Assembly: GCA_025174535.1 (NCBI GenBank)
Contig: JALBUN010000009.1
Coordinates: 1,116,001 to 1,180,000 of the forward strand
Direction of reading: 5' to 3'
From: Cantharellus purpuraceus
Taxonomy: Eukaryota; Basidiomycota; Agaricomycetes; Cantharellales; Hydnaceae
Length of the DNA stretch: 64,000 nt
Positions 1 through 12,810 of this stretch are shown one piece after another (the first letter of the stretch is position 1; each line of letters opens with the position of its first letter). The notes under the pieces were generated by a model. The model ran no database searches and was not told where the DNA came from. It saw only the letters and a list, made by a program, of their open reading frames with translations. Made by a program: the position numbers and the translations under genes.

Positions 1-3000
1 TGCATGGCCACGGTCCTGGATATGCTTCTTATGAAACGAGGCCACGGTCAGTACTTGTAGCGCCCGAGCGTACGTCGGAGTTCACGTTAGTGGCTACCTT
101 AGTAGGACTCACGGCGTGCTGTGCGTTCCCCAATTCCTAAAGCTGACGCGTTCTATGCCAACGATCCTATAAGCAAGGCATCCTCCGTGCGCCCGCGCCG
201 CCTCTCAAGGAAGAGACGTGCCAATTTGCCAGAACATGCACGAGCTGGGTCTGCGCGGCATGCAAAGCAGGAATTAACTGGAAACATTCTCACTACATTC
301 TCTTTGAAGATATCTCAACATACCGTGATACGGCACCCCCTGGCTTACATGTCACACTCTTAAAGTTGGAACGGATCTATCAGGTCTTGTATAACACTGT
401 TCGTGTTCTCTTCCTGGCCTCTGCAAGACAATATCTCATCTGGGGGATGCCGTCCTTGGAAACACTTCCCATATGTTCTCCGTCACTGAGAGTTTAGTCG
501 TTAGTGATTGTTATGCAACTTCATTTACAGTTCACATCCTTAATTTCCCTTCAGTTCGCACGGATCATACGAATTATATGGCACTCCGTGTTCTCTGTCA
601 GGTTTGAGCAAGACAATGATCCCCCGCATCCGCCAGCGACATATCCCTGCATGGCACTGATTCGTAAAGGTAATCCCCCTGTGATCTAATCCAAGAGCTG
701 CAGTGTGCCATGTTTATCTGTTGCACTTCCTTCTAATGCCAAAGCATTTTGCAAATCACCCCTTCACTCTTACTGTTCCGGACAGGCCTTCCACTTGGTT
801 TTGAAGTGTTCGGGGTCGATGATGCTTTCTCCGATCCATTGACTAGGTGATAATATCTTCTGTTCTAGCGCACAGCTCACGCCTCCCCAAGCTACGAGGT
901 ATACTCAAATAACCACTTTCCAAAACAGAGGCCATTCGTGAAGAAGGAGCTTACAACTGGCATTGATGATCAATGTCATAGTGGTACAAACAGATCAAGG
1001 TACGTTATATCATTCGCCTTCTTGGCTTACTTGGTGGCATGCGCAGGGGTGTGAGGGGGCTGGTGGGAGATGAAAATAAGCACTCGCGACATTCGTTCAA
1101 GCTTGAAGCTTACCGCGGAGGTGATTCCAAGTGCTCCCGCAATTGCATTGAATTCAGATTGAGATGGCGTCACGGCACCGCTACAGACTGACGCACGTCC
1201 CATCAGGTGCGAGCTCATAATCACATTGTACGTGAAGCACAACTTACTGTTGCTTACGTGCTGTTCAGTACTTCCAATCTGGGAGGCAATCTGTGCGTAG
1301 GATAGACCTGAATCGCGACAACTTTATAGCACGGTTCCATGGTATTGGTAGCTTGGTAAGATGGCACGAACCTTTGGCGGCTTGCGCGTTAGCGAGGGCC
1401 TACGGGGATCGATCATCATTAGACAGGTGCCAATGCTATGTTATGCAGGGCGTGATAGCAGACTCACAGTGCATTGGGCGTTCGGCATGTTGGATGTTAT
1501 GTTAGATAATTTGATGCTAGGTTACACAAAGTTGTGATGAACCGTTGACCAACGTCTTGTCAAACAGCCTGATTATATACTCTTTGGTCCTGAGAGTAGG
1601 AAGCGAAGTGTATCGATAGCGAATCAGTCACGCCACGGATAGAACAGCTATTACAAATTGAAGACGGGGCATGTGACCCCGCCCCATGGACGGGTCCAAG
1701 CATACATCTATCATTCATGTCTATATCTGGCTCATCTGATAAGTTCTGCGCTAATGATACCAAACATGGTGAGTTATTATTGTGTCATAAACTTGGTTTG
1801 TAGCTAGCGTCGCCTTCTTGTGTCGCGCAATCATCCGATTAGCTCGATAGTATATATTCTCTATGGTGAGTTATTTAAAAACTGTTGGCGTTTGGAAAGA
1901 TCCATCAAGAGGCAGCCGTCATAAATCCAATAGTACGAGTTGGAGCTAGAAAGCAATCAGGTATTTAAACACCTTTGTTACAGGAAGAATAGTTGTGGTC
2001 ATACACAAAGCTTTATAATTACACTACTTTAGTCGGTGAGCTATTATAGGGTTGACGGGGGATACAGGTGTATATTGCAAGGGAAGCCGCTGAACTGCTA
2101 ACTGGTTCTCCAGGAATTACATCAGTATTTCGTTTCTTAGTGAGTGCCTATGGGCCTAGCGAGTTCTCCATGCATTTATTTGGCCTTTGGATCCAACCAA
2201 ATCTGACAGGGGTCCAGTCCTAAGATTTCAAGTTTGATCAGTCGGCTAATGCTCAATTGTCCTTGACGAGACGTTTGGACTAAATATATATGGATTAAAC
2301 CCACTGGAATAATTGTGTTACATAAAAATATCCATCGTTGTGTAGGACCTATTGTATTTATTACTTGTAAATCACGGTGCACTGCCTTGCAGACAGGAGT
2401 GTGTAGTCCGAGTGGCACAATAAATGTATTCATAAAGTAAATGTGATCGACAGACTACAGAGGAAGCTATAAGTGGGATAAACGGATGGCGGACTGTATG
2501 CTGCAGGTTCAACCAGACACACCCCAAACATGACCAGCCAGGTCATGCTGTGGCAAGACCGGATGAGGGGCCTAATTCCTTGATAGACATTACCCCTCCC
2601 AAGGCACGCCTTATGTTACTGTCGTGCTACTCGTTCCCTAAGCCACTGAGCACCAACGAACCATGCAGCTTCATTAATGTTTTCTTCCCTTTGATCAGGT
2701 CAGCCCAGGACGCGTTCCCGCAGACAAACACATTTCGACAGCTTCTACCCAGTACACGATGGCTGAATCAGGACCCACAGGTGAGCCATGAATCCGGCTA
2801 GAAGTGGAGTTCCAATAAGCCCCGCTTCGAGACGAATGCCTCCTCTCGTCCAACCCCTGCTTGAATGCTGAAGCAAGGCTCGACGAAGAATAAATATGTT
2901 GTTGCGTGCAGTGGACGTAGGGTGTGTTTGGAAGTCCATTATATACCGTTAGGCGAGGTTTCAGTACCTAAATGGCATGGAGGTAATGGGTGTGTAGGCT

Positions 3001-3816
3001 CCAGCATTTCCTAAATACATCAATCGAAGATCCATTTGACGACCGCGAGTTGCATTGCATGATCCTTCACTGATCCGCAGGGTGTATATGGGGGATGAGG
3101 GGCTCCAAACTCGCATGAAACGAACAATTGAACGCGTCAATCCGCGGCGGCCCATGTCTGGTTGTATGCCTTCCTGTCGTAGTCCCATGGCTTCATCCCT
3201 ATCCCCAACTCCAAGTTCTGTCTGTGTAGTAGTTTTGGATATGTTCACTTTATAGGACGTGTTTCGGCATGTCGGTATTTGACAGGCATCAGTTATTTTT
3301 GGGAAACTAGACTTGGACCCAACGAAGAGACGTGGGAGGGAGTGGCGATATGGTTATACAGTACTGGGAGATCATTTTCCATGGACGCGATGACAAAGAG
3401 ATGCATCGATGTGACGCATTCGAGGGTCTCTAGTGAAGAACCGAACAGTAGCAATGTATTTCTCATCCCCCCCGAGGAAGATGGTACTTTGTGACAGAGG
3501 CCGATCATAGAATTAAACGGGTGGGAAGTCCAAACTGACTGGCATGAAAGGGAGGTATGATTCGCAGGCATGGATCAAGAAATCGTATCAGGGTAAATTC
3601 TGCTATAAAATAGGTTGGCAAATGAAACGACTTTCTGCAAAAGCATAGAGAAATTACCCCACGTTCCACATTCGGTTCGCTACGGGTATATGGTGTCCGA
3701 TACTCAAATCATTGACGGCAGCCAAACCTGACAGATCTCCTGTGACCTTACAAGAAGAATTTCAGTCCCAGGAAACCACACAACAGCTTAGGGTGATATA
3801 CTCCTCAACATCCATC
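1..3816. other. Intergenic, no gene recognised
   Basis: This 3.8 kb stretch has only short open frames (under about 95 codons) on both strands. None matches a family I recognise or chains into a spliced model. I saw no tRNA, long repeat or transposon motif. It may hold degraded mobile-element sequence, but nothing visible proves that. Confidence 0.6.
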
Positions 3817-5740
3817 TCAACCCGCCATGACTTTCTCAATCCCCAAAAGCACCTTGACCCGTCCCGCTCTTCCCTCGGGACCACTTGCACCTATCTGTTT
3901 GGCGTTCACTTCGCCTGACTCGGGAGCATCTGATGTTGCTTGGATATCCTTGTACAGCACCTCGAGAATTTTGACGAATTGATCTCCCCATGCTTGCTTT
4001 ACCTGGAAACCTCCAACCAGCAAGAAGTCTACATAACACACCCTTAAATCAGTACTTCAAGAAAGCAAGATGATGAACATACTAGAGATAATCTGCATTG
4101 CCAGATCGCTCCGGAGTAACGTCGGTGTCGACATTAGTCTAGTAAAGTAGAGCCAGAGCCTCGGTAGCGTCCAGAACGGGGGCAAGGGGTGAGGTATGTT
4201 GGTGGACAGAATCGCAAAGTATAGGGTGATGATACCCTCAACGCGAGTCTCAAACTCTTTCTGCCCCTCTCTCTCTGTCCGATACCCACGAAGTTTCATA
4301 TACTCCATTTCGCTCATGATTGCTGGCTTCCCGACGGGTATTGGGACGGCCCAACCGCCAGTACGCTGCACCATACGTGCATATAACACATCCGGAAAAA
4401 ACTCAAGATGCATCATAAGGCCGAGGGTCACTTTTGCTAAGGGAATGGCCGTGACAGCGCGTGCTGAGACCTCAGTCTCGGCTTGCATGAGTATAGCTTT
4501 GGCCAGCGCAGAAAGGAGAGAGAAGTAGAGAGGTTCAGGGAGTGGTGGTTGCACGAGGATGATACGAAGGATGGCGGTGGTGATGCGATCGATTTCGGAC
4601 TGAGAATTGGTGAGTTGGCCGATCTTGGGGACGATGCCTCGACGGCCTTTGGACCACGCAGAGCGCAAGTTGGAATCCGCCTTGACAGTGGGTAAATAGC
4701 CTTCCTTCAAGAGCTAAAATTATGATACGTTAAAAAATGCTTGGTGGGGTTGATGAACCCCTCCCACGCACTTTAAGGCTTTGACGCGCTGTCTCCCAGT
4801 CTTCCTGTGGCGTAGTGAGCCCGGCATTCTTCCTCTCATGATCCAGCTTTGCAGCCTCAGCTTTCTTACGCGCGTCCTCCTCCGCTTGCTTCTTCGCTTC
4901 CTCGGCCTCCTTCTCTTTCTGTTTCCGGAGCATTTCCTCTCTTATCACCTTCTCCTGCTCCTCCTTTTTCTTCCTTTCTTCTTCTGCCTTCCTTCGTTCT
5001 TCCTCGCGTCTTATACGTTCTTGTTCCTCTCGTCTGGCTCTTTCTTCTGCTTCAAGCCTTCTACGCACTTTGTCTTCCTCGTGCTTTATCACCCTTTCAA
5101 TTCCTTCCCACATTAGACGCTCTCGCTCCTTATAAGCAGATATGAGTCTCGCTTCCTCCTGTTTTCTGCGGATATTCATCTGCTCGAGGATAGCAGTAAC
5201 CTCCTCATATTGGCGGTTGTAAGACTCCTTGAGACGCGCATCGTTCAGCTCAATCTCGCGTCGCCGTGTCGCAGCTATTGATGCAGGATTAGCTTCATAC
5301 CGCTTTGTAGCAGCCCTCTGGTGGATAGCTGTTGAGCATAACTTGGTGGGCGCCACAAGAGGTACTCACAAAAGCGGCTGCCCGAGTGTCCTTTGCCCAC
5401 TGCTTGAATGGATCTTCATATTCACCTCGACGGCGAAAACTAAGCACAGTCTCATCGATCTCCCTCTGTTCTTGAGGAGAACGTTTCAATCTGTTAGGAT
5501 TCCTAGATTTCATAAGTCAGGCAACAGACCATGCAGCATGAATGGTGATAAGCTCAACGGCAAACGACGCGGGACCTCTGACTCTGATTCATAGAAGAGG
5601 GAATCGGAAGACGATGACGATTCCTCTGGTATATCTTCCACTTCGTCCTCGTCTGAAGAATCATATAAACTCAGCCCATAGGTAGATCGGCCCCTTTGGA
5701 AGAGTGAATAATCAATATTGCACGAAGAAACGGATACCAT
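3817..5740 (-). CDS. GLE1: mRNA export factor GLE1
   Basis: GLE1 sits at the cytoplasmic face of the nuclear pore and, with inositol hexakisphosphate, activates the DEAD-box helicase Dbp5 during mRNA export. The spliced model has an acidic N-terminus with YGLSLYDSSDEDE. A long charged coiled coil rich in R, E and K follows (about 4790-5300), then the GLE1-like domain with the family segments FFPDVLYARMVQRTGGWAVP, MEYMKLRGYR and the C-terminal FLLVGGFQVKQAWGDQF. Introns were placed near 5493-5546, 5314-5367, 4712-4768 and 4030-4080; all rejoin the frame. The start is set at the ATG at 5740; an in-frame ATG at 5797 is an alternative. The gene is divergent from eL24. Identity is firm; the exact N-terminus is not. 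Confidence 0.88.
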
Positions 5741-6140
5741 ACCGGGGTTTAGTTTGGCTTCGCTGAGGAGAAGGTGAACGAGATGGAGGCATTCCATACC
5801 GCATAGCGGACACTAGGCAAAGGTTTGGGGGACAGAACTAGGCAAGTGGCGCACCTGGTAGTTGCCGAAAAGGGCAGTCTCAGCCACGCCTGCTGATTTA
5901 ACGTTGTTGAGCCTTGTTTACATAGTCACCCTCACACCTCAAGAGACCTTGCAAGGTGAGTTCTACCGCTTGTATTCCCCTTTCTTTTGTCTGGAGACGT
6001 TCTGTGTACGCATTCAATGCACTATGCTCGAAATCCGTGTTATCAGAGGGCTTGTGACCGATGGATGCGTATCGAACGTGCTGGATGACCTTGAACTTCC
6101 GCTGACTTTTTTGCCGCGCGATTGGGCTTGCATTTACTAG
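5741..6140. promoter_or_regulatory. Shared upstream region of GLE1 and eL24
   Basis: About 400 bp separate the two divergent start codons, so both promoters and 5' UTRs must lie here. I see no clear TATA box. The inference rests only on gene orientation. Confidence 0.45.
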
Positions 6141-6763
6141 ATGGTATTTAGCACTTTCGCACAGCTGAATAGTCACTGAACTTGAGTTATTTGAGCAGAA
6201 GGTCGAAATTGACTCTTTTTCCGGCTTCCGTATCTATCCTAGTAAAGGCCGGCTGTTCGTCCGCGGCGACAGCAAGGTTATTAACATTCAATATTACTCC
6301 CATCTTCTTAACTAACTTTCTTATCTCCTCCAGGTTTTCCGTTTCGCCGCGTCCAAAAATGAATCTCTTTTCTTGCAACGCAAGAACCCCCGTAAGATCG
6401 CCTGGACACAGGTGTACCGACGAATGCACAGGAAGGGCATCACGGAAGAGGTGGCAAAGAAGCGCTCGCGACGCACCGTGAAGCACCAGCGTGGTATCGT
6501 TGGTGCTGATCTTACTGCAATCGCTGCGCGAAGGAATCAGACTCCACAGGCGCGTACTCAGGCGCGGCTTGCGGCTATCACTAAGGCCAAGGAGGAGAAG
6601 AAGGCCAAAGAGGCGAAGAAGGCCAAGGTTGGCCATCATATCCGAATGCTGTGAAGACGTATCCTGATGCCGTGTTTGTGTTTAGCCCGCCAGCCGTCCC
6701 AATCCGACAACTGTCCCCAAAGTATCGAAGCAACAGATGAAAGGCGGAAAGAGTGGTCGTTGA
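6141..6763 (+). CDS. RPL24: 60S ribosomal protein eL24
   Basis: This is a structural protein of the large ribosomal subunit. Exons are 6141-6143, 6199-6276, 6334-6627 and 6686-6763, giving 150 residues. The first exon is only the ATG, followed directly by a GTATTT donor. Exon 2 gives KVEIDSFSGFRIYPSKGRLF and RGDSK, exon 3 begins VFRFAASKNESLFLQRKNPR, and the last exon ends VSKQQMKGGKSGR. These are the hallmark eL24 segments at the expected length. All splice joins keep the frame and no disabling change is seen, so the gene looks functional. An antisense open frame at 6187-6639 is a shadow. Confidence 0.95.
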
Positions 6764-7169
6764 GTGTTGGAGGGTTGAGAGTGGTCTCCTTCGCTGTATA
6801 TCTGCATGCACAGGCTATGCTCATCGATATTATACAAAAATATGCAGAACCTTCACAACTTGCGATTATCAACGTACTCACGACCTACTCATTCCAATAC
6901 CACATCCATGAGCAGAATGTTGAATGACGGCATTGCATGCTGTACTGTTTGCTTGCAATAAGTGAATCTTGGTCTAATATTCGCCCCACGTCTACTGTGG
7001 GTGGTGACATGCTCTTGACTCGGTGTTTTTTTTTTTTTTTCAGTTCTAAAGGTATTAAAGGAGATGACATTTAAATTAGAGTTCCCAAGGACTCGCACAT
7101 GTCATCACAGGTGTCTCGCAGTATCCTTACCAAAACCCCTCTCTACAACCTATCTATCAGACGTCCAAC

Positions 7170-7790
7170 ATGTCTTTTACTCCGCCTCGCCCAGCTAAGA
7201 AGATGGCTCACTTTCCAAAGCTCGAATCGATTGCGTCTCACTCTTCTGGTTGGCAAGTTGTTTGAGTATGGATGCCATTGCTTAAACCGAATATTTTTCT
7301 TGCCTTGTTCCAGAATTCAGACACGTGCTCTGGGCGGGGAGCATTGGCAGCTTGTGGTTATGACCGTCCCGTGCAGCGGCAAGATAGGAGAAGATGGGAT
7401 ATCAAGATTTCTAACAAAGGAACTCACTCTGCACTGGATTCACCCCGCATCTTGTGTTTATATCGGGCTCTGCGAAAGCTATCGTTGATGGTCATGAGAA
7501 ATCCATCGATGTAGGTAGTCTCGTCATAGTTCCTGCTGGAATCAAGCGTGAATGTGGACATCCCTCACCTACACCGAATCCAATAAACTTGTGTCTGCAT
7601 AACCGGCCCTACTCTTCTTATACTTTACACTGGTACGTGTTGAGTGTTCTGTTTTAAAGCTTTGATGTACTTAGCAGTGACACCAGTCGCACCTGCCCAG
7701 CACTCTGTTGAAACCGTTCACAAAACTAAAGAAGAGGACGAGCTCGAGAACGAAAGTAAGGATGAATCCCCTCCCTGGGCGAGAAAATAG
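7170..7790 (+). pseudogene. Broken cupin-domain protein
   Basis: Pieces of a single-domain cupin (RmlC-like barrel, a family of small fungal proteins of varied function) lie in order but in different frames. An N-terminal MSFTPPRPAKKMAHFPKLES is followed by FRHVLWAG near 7318-7341. Then comes HWQLVVMTVP in another frame, KAIVDGHEKSIDVGSLVIVP near 7485-7530, and an intact-looking tail ETVHKTKEEDELENESKDES ending at TAG 7788-7790. At least two frame changes cannot be explained by introns with sound splice sites. The decay looks recent because the protein motifs are still readable. Confidence 0.7.
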
Positions 7791-8286
7791 CAACTACATC
7801 ACAAGTCACCATCCTGCCTGTGCATGTCTGTTGAATTGAGCTGGGCATAGATGCGATATATTGAAAGGAAAGGTTGTGGCCCAAAAGGGTATTCATTTTT
7901 ATTTGTATCAGAATAGATCAACCCGGGCGTCTTACGTCATTCTAGGCCGGGATTTCCCAGGCATGCTATAGAAGACGAATAGAAATAAATCAGTGAACTT
8001 GACAAGCATTATTGAATGATTTTTTATCAAGGCATAATTTGGGGGTTTCCGCGTCCATGCTACTGGGTATGGGCGAAGTACCATTCTCAGGGAGGTAGCT
8101 CGTCTTTCTTTTCTTCTTATATTTGGACTCGCAAGGCCAGATACAGTGTCGGGTTTAGAAGTATGATTAAAATTAAATGCGAAGCCTCCCACGACGTCGC
8201 TTGTGATTCAACTAGGCATCCCCCCTTTCCACCCTCAGCTAGAGCACTGCCCCCTTGACCGCTCTCGTAACACCAAGTCCACCAGT
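7791..8286. other. Intergenic, upstream of the DUF6535 gene
   Basis: This stretch of about 500 bp lies between the cupin remnant and the DUF6535 gene. No coding segment, repeat or RNA gene was recognised. Confidence 0.5.
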
Positions 8287-11153
8287 ATGTCGCGATATAC
8301 TGTCCCTCACCCCACCTCCCTTGGCCTTGATGACATGGAGCGCGCACAGTTCGATGACGATGACGACGACATTGGCCCTTCTGAGCCTGCCTTCAGCCCA
8401 CGTTTTTCAGCACGAGCTAATTGGGATAGCCTGCGGGTTGACATTCCTGAAGTTGATGAAGAAAATGTAGACTCACTGGCAGAAACCTTCACAATTCCAA
8501 GGCTTCAACATACCAACCGTAGCATTCCCTCGAAACTCTGGGGAAGAGATTCTTGCCAATTAAATCATGGACAGGAACTGGATGAAAATGCCCCTGTCTG
8601 GAAGGCTTATCAAAATGAAGCCACAAAACATGATAAGACCATGATAGATGGTTGGAGCGGCGACATGGATGTACTACTTGTGTTCGTGAGTGAACCTCAC
8701 TCTACTCTAGGCAAAGTCTCAGTGTTATCTTTTGATAGGCTGGCCTCTTTTCTGCAGTCCTCACGACGTTCCTCATTGAGTTCTACAAACAGTTACAGCC
8801 TGATTCGGCTGCTATATCTGCCGCCTTGCTCTACAACGTGGCTACCACATTACAATGCATTGCTAACAACTCTACTTGCCTGGAGTTGTCTTCAGTCCCG
8901 CTTGACAATTTCACACCTGATACGAGTGTCAAGTTGATCAATGGACTCTGGTTCTTCAGTCTGACGCTAAGTTTGACGGTGTCCGCACTGGCTATACTGG
9001 CAAAGCATTGGGTGCACGCATATCAATCTGGTCTCACTGGGCAACCTAGGAGATTTGCCTATACCCGTCAATTTCGCTATAATGGCGTGGTGAAGTGGCA
9101 TATGGATGCAATAATTGGAGCCCTTCCAACGGCGATGTTTGCTTCGGTCTTCCTATTTTTCACTGGACTCCTGGTGTTACTCAAGCAATTGGATCCCGGG
9201 ATGTTCAATTCTTGCTTGTCTATCGTTGTTCTTATGGTTGTTGGATATATTGTCACTTCGGTTTTACCATTTGGTTATCCCGACTGTCCTTTCCAGACTC
9301 CGGCATCACAGGTCGTGGCCATACTTCTATCTTATACCGTTCAATTCTATTGGAGATGCAGAAGGTCACTCTTAAGAATGACCGGCTCTGTCTGGACCCT
9401 CCTAGACTCCATGCCCTTGCCTTGGTCACAGTTGGTTGCGAGGATCAAGCCTGATCATACTTATGCCAAGATAATGATCAATCGAGCGTTGAACATCCAG
9501 CGAAGTCACACAACTCTTGCAGAGAGACAGCGATGGGCCGTACAATGGGAGATACCTCATCTTGAAGCTCAAACCCTTGTCTGGCTTTCTCATCATACAC
9601 ATGATCCCCAGGTCCATGAAGAGACTATGCGGGCCATTCCTGGATTGCGGAACACACCTCGGGTGGCCCAGATCCTCAAACACAGGACATTCAAGTCTCT
9701 TGAACATTCCCTCCGGTCATCACTGCATGACAGATTCCCTGCTGACCCAGACCATCTCAACACTATGCTCAAAACCTTCACCAGTCCACAAGCCAATTCC
9801 CAGTACCACGATCAAATTGCCTGCTATGCACAAGGCTTTATGTTTAAAACGGAACTGGAGTATTCCTACATAGTATGCCATGGACTTCAGTGGTACTCCG
9901 TTCTTCTTCCCATGCGAAAGACAGAAATTAGGGCCATTCCCTCCAGCTGTTTAAGCCAAGCCATTCAGGAGCTAAAGGATGGTATCCTGGTCCTTTCCAA
10001 TGCTCTCTATCAGGGCCATGATAACTCTGAGAGTACTGCCGAAATTTTGAGGATTGTGCTATATCTGTTGGTTGAGTCACTCTTGACATTATATGTGTTT
10101 TATCACGACGACGCATCTGTGAAATTAGAAATCATCACAGAGTGCAGTGGACTCATTCAATGCTTGATAGGCAAGGACATTCATGAACGATACCGTATGA
10201 CCAGACACTGGCTGAAGGACTCTGCTCTTTCCTTCTGTCTGGTAGCCACATTACAGGCTCTGAAAGACATCACTCCGGCTTCAACCTTCTTGAGCTGTTG
10301 GGCTGTCGACAGTGGATCCCCGGAGACAATAGGAAGAATCCTACTTGATGGTATCTATTTCCTATTAGACCACAGGTCTGGACATGCAGCTGTAGGGCTA
10401 CCTTCCGCCTGGAAACTCCTGCAGATGTTGCTCAGACGCTGTCCATCGATACGTCAAGAACGAACCGCGATCGACTTGGTGCTCGCCATATGCACAAAGA
10501 CACCGATGTTGCAAAGAAGGTCCTGGTCAACTGATGAAGAGCATTGTATGCGATGGTGTTTGAGGAACTTTTCACCCGAGTCTCGGCCTCAAGATGCCTT
10601 TGCAACGATCCAAATGTTTGATCATCTCTGGTACGACCAGCCAGAGGCATCTATCAGAAAAGTTCTGAACAGTCTTGCCACCGAGCTGAGTCATGCTGAA
10701 CATGTCGTGTCTTCTCAGATGCTTCAGCAGCTGATCGGGTACCATGAAGCCAACCTCAACACTGCTGATTTAACTGCAGTCAGCGTCCTGTTGAAGACTG
10801 TATCACAAGCCGGTCAGTATAGTCCAAAGCTCCATTTGGACGGGCTACACCGGTTGTTGAACTCCGTGAGGGTTGTGCTTATGATAAGGATCGACGTCAC
10901 ATTTGAAGAGTGGTTTGAGTGGAAGGATTGGAAGAGGGTGTTCGCTTTGGCAACAAGCTGTCAACATCTGTCTCAACAATATAGATCAACAATACTTTCA
11001 AGCGGCATCATCTCTGCATTCCGTCGCGTCTCAGATAAATTCTCGAAGGCCCCCAGTCGATATTATAAATCTCAAAGATTAATTCATCCAGAACAGGTTG
11101 AAGCGTTCCATCAGGAAGTGGCTCAATTGAGAGAGCTTTTCGGTCATAAGTAG
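8287..11153 (+). CDS. DUF6535 domain-containing membrane protein
   Basis: This is a 937-residue member of the DUF6535 family, which is expanded in Agaricomycetes and has no established function. Exons are 8287-8685 and 8739-11153, joined in frame (VLLVF then AGLFSAVLTTFLIEFYKQLQ). An acidic N-terminus precedes the typical DUF6535 start (KHDKTMIDGWSGDMDVLLVF). Four hydrophobic, probably membrane-spanning segments lie in roughly residues 135-300, including LINGLWFFSLTLSLTVSALA and MFASVFLFFTGLLVLL. The remaining 600 or so residues look soluble and helical. The start at 8287 was chosen because it is the first ATG giving the family N-terminus. No breaks are seen. Confidence 0.85.
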
Positions 11154-11367
11154 TACCCCTAACAATATCTCATCACCGATGAAGGACCTACTCGGATACC
11201 TCACCTGTCCTGGATGGATTTATTATACCAATCAGTGTTTCAGTCTGTTACCATGACTATCGCACCGAATGTGCCATTTGTTAACCAGGTGGTTGTACAT
11301 ATGCATCCAAATAAACCACCCTTATATATACACGGTATCAATAAATTGAGGAGAGGCATGGCCCATT

Positions 11368-11837
11368 TTACTTCGAAAACGAGCGGATGATTTTTGCGGC
11401 AATGTGAAGGAAGAAGATGGATGCGATGAAGGAGAGGGATAAGACGAGAACGATAAATGGGTCACTTTATGGATATGTATGTAAGCCATAATCGAAGAAA
11501 ACGCATTGTAATGACTCACACTCTCAGGCCGGGTGAGTCGTCGGTGTAAAGTCTGAGCATAGTGTTCGAAGATCCGCCTGCACCAGCAGCCCGGGACGAA
11601 TTGGGCCGTGCAGCTGCAGCGCCCGTCGCTCGACGTCTGTGATTCCAAAAGGAAATCAGGTGTGTTCATACAGAAGCAACAAGCAAGGTTAACGCACCTG
11701 ATTTGGGAGCCTGGCGGCTTGGCTACAGTTGACGATGTCGCGCGGCCATTTCCTTGCGTCGCTGGGACATCAGAGTCGGACTGTTGCATAGGAGATAAGT
11801 CGGTGAAAGGTTGAATGGAGAGTGTAGTACTGACCAT
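11368..11837 (-). CDS. SEC61B: Sec61 translocon subunit beta
   Basis: This is the tail-anchored beta subunit of the ER protein-conducting channel. Exons on the minus strand are 11837-11835 (ATG only), 11780-11698, 11636-11520 and 11464-11368, giving 99 residues, the usual family size. A Ser/Thr/Pro-rich N-terminus starting MSDSDVPATQ leads to the conserved SNTMLRLYTDDSPGLRVDPF. A single hydrophobic anchor follows (IVLVLSLSFIASIFFLHIAA), ending KIIRSFSK. Starting at the ATG at 11789 without the first intron would give MQQSDSD instead; the spliced start matches the usual MSDS beginning better. The gene is divergent from the SNARE gene with 87 bp between start codons. Confidence 0.93.
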
Positions 11838-11924
11838 AGTTGCAGATGTATATGTAAATGTGCTGGCAGAGGAAACGTGACGATGACGTAAAAGTCACGC
11901 GTAACAAGCGCAGTGTCTGCCGTC
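11838..11924. promoter_or_regulatory. Compact bidirectional promoter, SEC61B / VAMP7-like
   Basis: Only 87 bp separate the divergent start codons of two secretory-pathway genes. Both core promoters and both 5' UTRs must fit here or extend into the neighbouring gene. No TATA box is visible. Confidence 0.5.
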
Positions 11925-12810
11925 ATGTCCTTGATACACGCTCTCGTTGCTCGCGGTTCCATTATCCTTACCGAGGCTTCAACTGGCGAGCATGACTTCT
12001 CGCAAGGTGGGTTAGCATTAATCCAGTCATCCATTAAGCTGACTGACCGCTCCCACAGCCGTGCAGACCATCCTGTCTAAGATTCCACCCAATAACTCTA
12101 AGCTCACATGTAAGGCTTTTCAACTACAGCATCTTCTTACGAACTTCTGATCATATTCAGATGTCTGGGAGCAATATCTCTTCCACTATGTCTCTGAAAG
12201 TGGCATAGTCTATCTTGTTATGGCTGATGACGCAGTTGGCCGGTCAGCCATTGCTGTCTTAGTTACCACTGAACGCTAACTCCACATAGTCGTATGCCCT
12301 TTTCATTCCTTTCCACAGTCCAGCGGAAGTTTACAACAGCCCATCCTTCCCCACCCGCGTCACCGCATGCCTTGCAGCAAACGTTCGGCCCCACTTTGTC
12401 TGACCTGCTTACCCAGTACAATTCGCAGCAGAACCCTGCTGCCTCCTCCTCCCAGAACCCTGATGCACTATACCAAGCACAGAATGAGCTGAATCAGGTC
12501 AAGGACATAATGGTGCATAATGTTGAGCAGATCCTCTCACGTGGTGAGCGCATCGAGTTGCTGGTGGACAAAACGGATACGATGGCCGGACAAAGTCTGG
12601 CGTTCCGGAGGGGTGCCAAAGCTACCCGCAGAAAGATGTTCTGGAGGAATCAGAAAGTTATCGCTCTTGGTGCCGCGGTTGGCCTGGTGAGTGTTTTGTC
12701 CTATACGGACTTTTGCAGACTTCGCTCATTTCTCACGTACGGCATAGTTCTTTGTGTACTTGCTTACAGCGCAGTTCTGCGGCGCTGCACTCAACCACTG
12801 CGGCGGTTAA
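11925..12810 (+). CDS. VAMP7-like longin R-SNARE (synaptobrevin family)
   Basis: R-SNAREs of this type drive fusion of late endosomal, vacuolar or post-Golgi vesicles. Exons are 11925-12006, 12059-12109, 12161-12242, 12290-12686 and 12748-12810, giving 224 residues. The N-terminal longin domain (MSLIHALVARGSIILTE, YLFHYVSESGIVYLVMADD) covers about residues 1-100. The R-SNARE helix follows with NELNQVKDIMVHNVEQILSR and GERIELLVDKTDTMAGQSLA. A basic stretch (RRKMFWRNQK) and a C-terminal membrane anchor (VIALGAAVGLVFFVYLLTA) complete it. Domain order and length fit VAMP7/NYV1-type proteins. Every splice join keeps the frame and nothing is broken. Confidence 0.92.

Noticed and set aside
4781..5145. 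Plus-strand Leu/Phe/Pro-rich frames
   Set aside because: They are antisense shadows of the Arg/Glu/Lys-rich coiled coil of GLE1.
6187..6639. 150-codon minus-strand frame
   Set aside because: It lies antisense over the intact eL24 exons and has no independent support.
11322..11837. 171-codon single-exon minus-strand frame
   Set aside because: It reads through two SEC61B introns; the spliced model gives a known protein.
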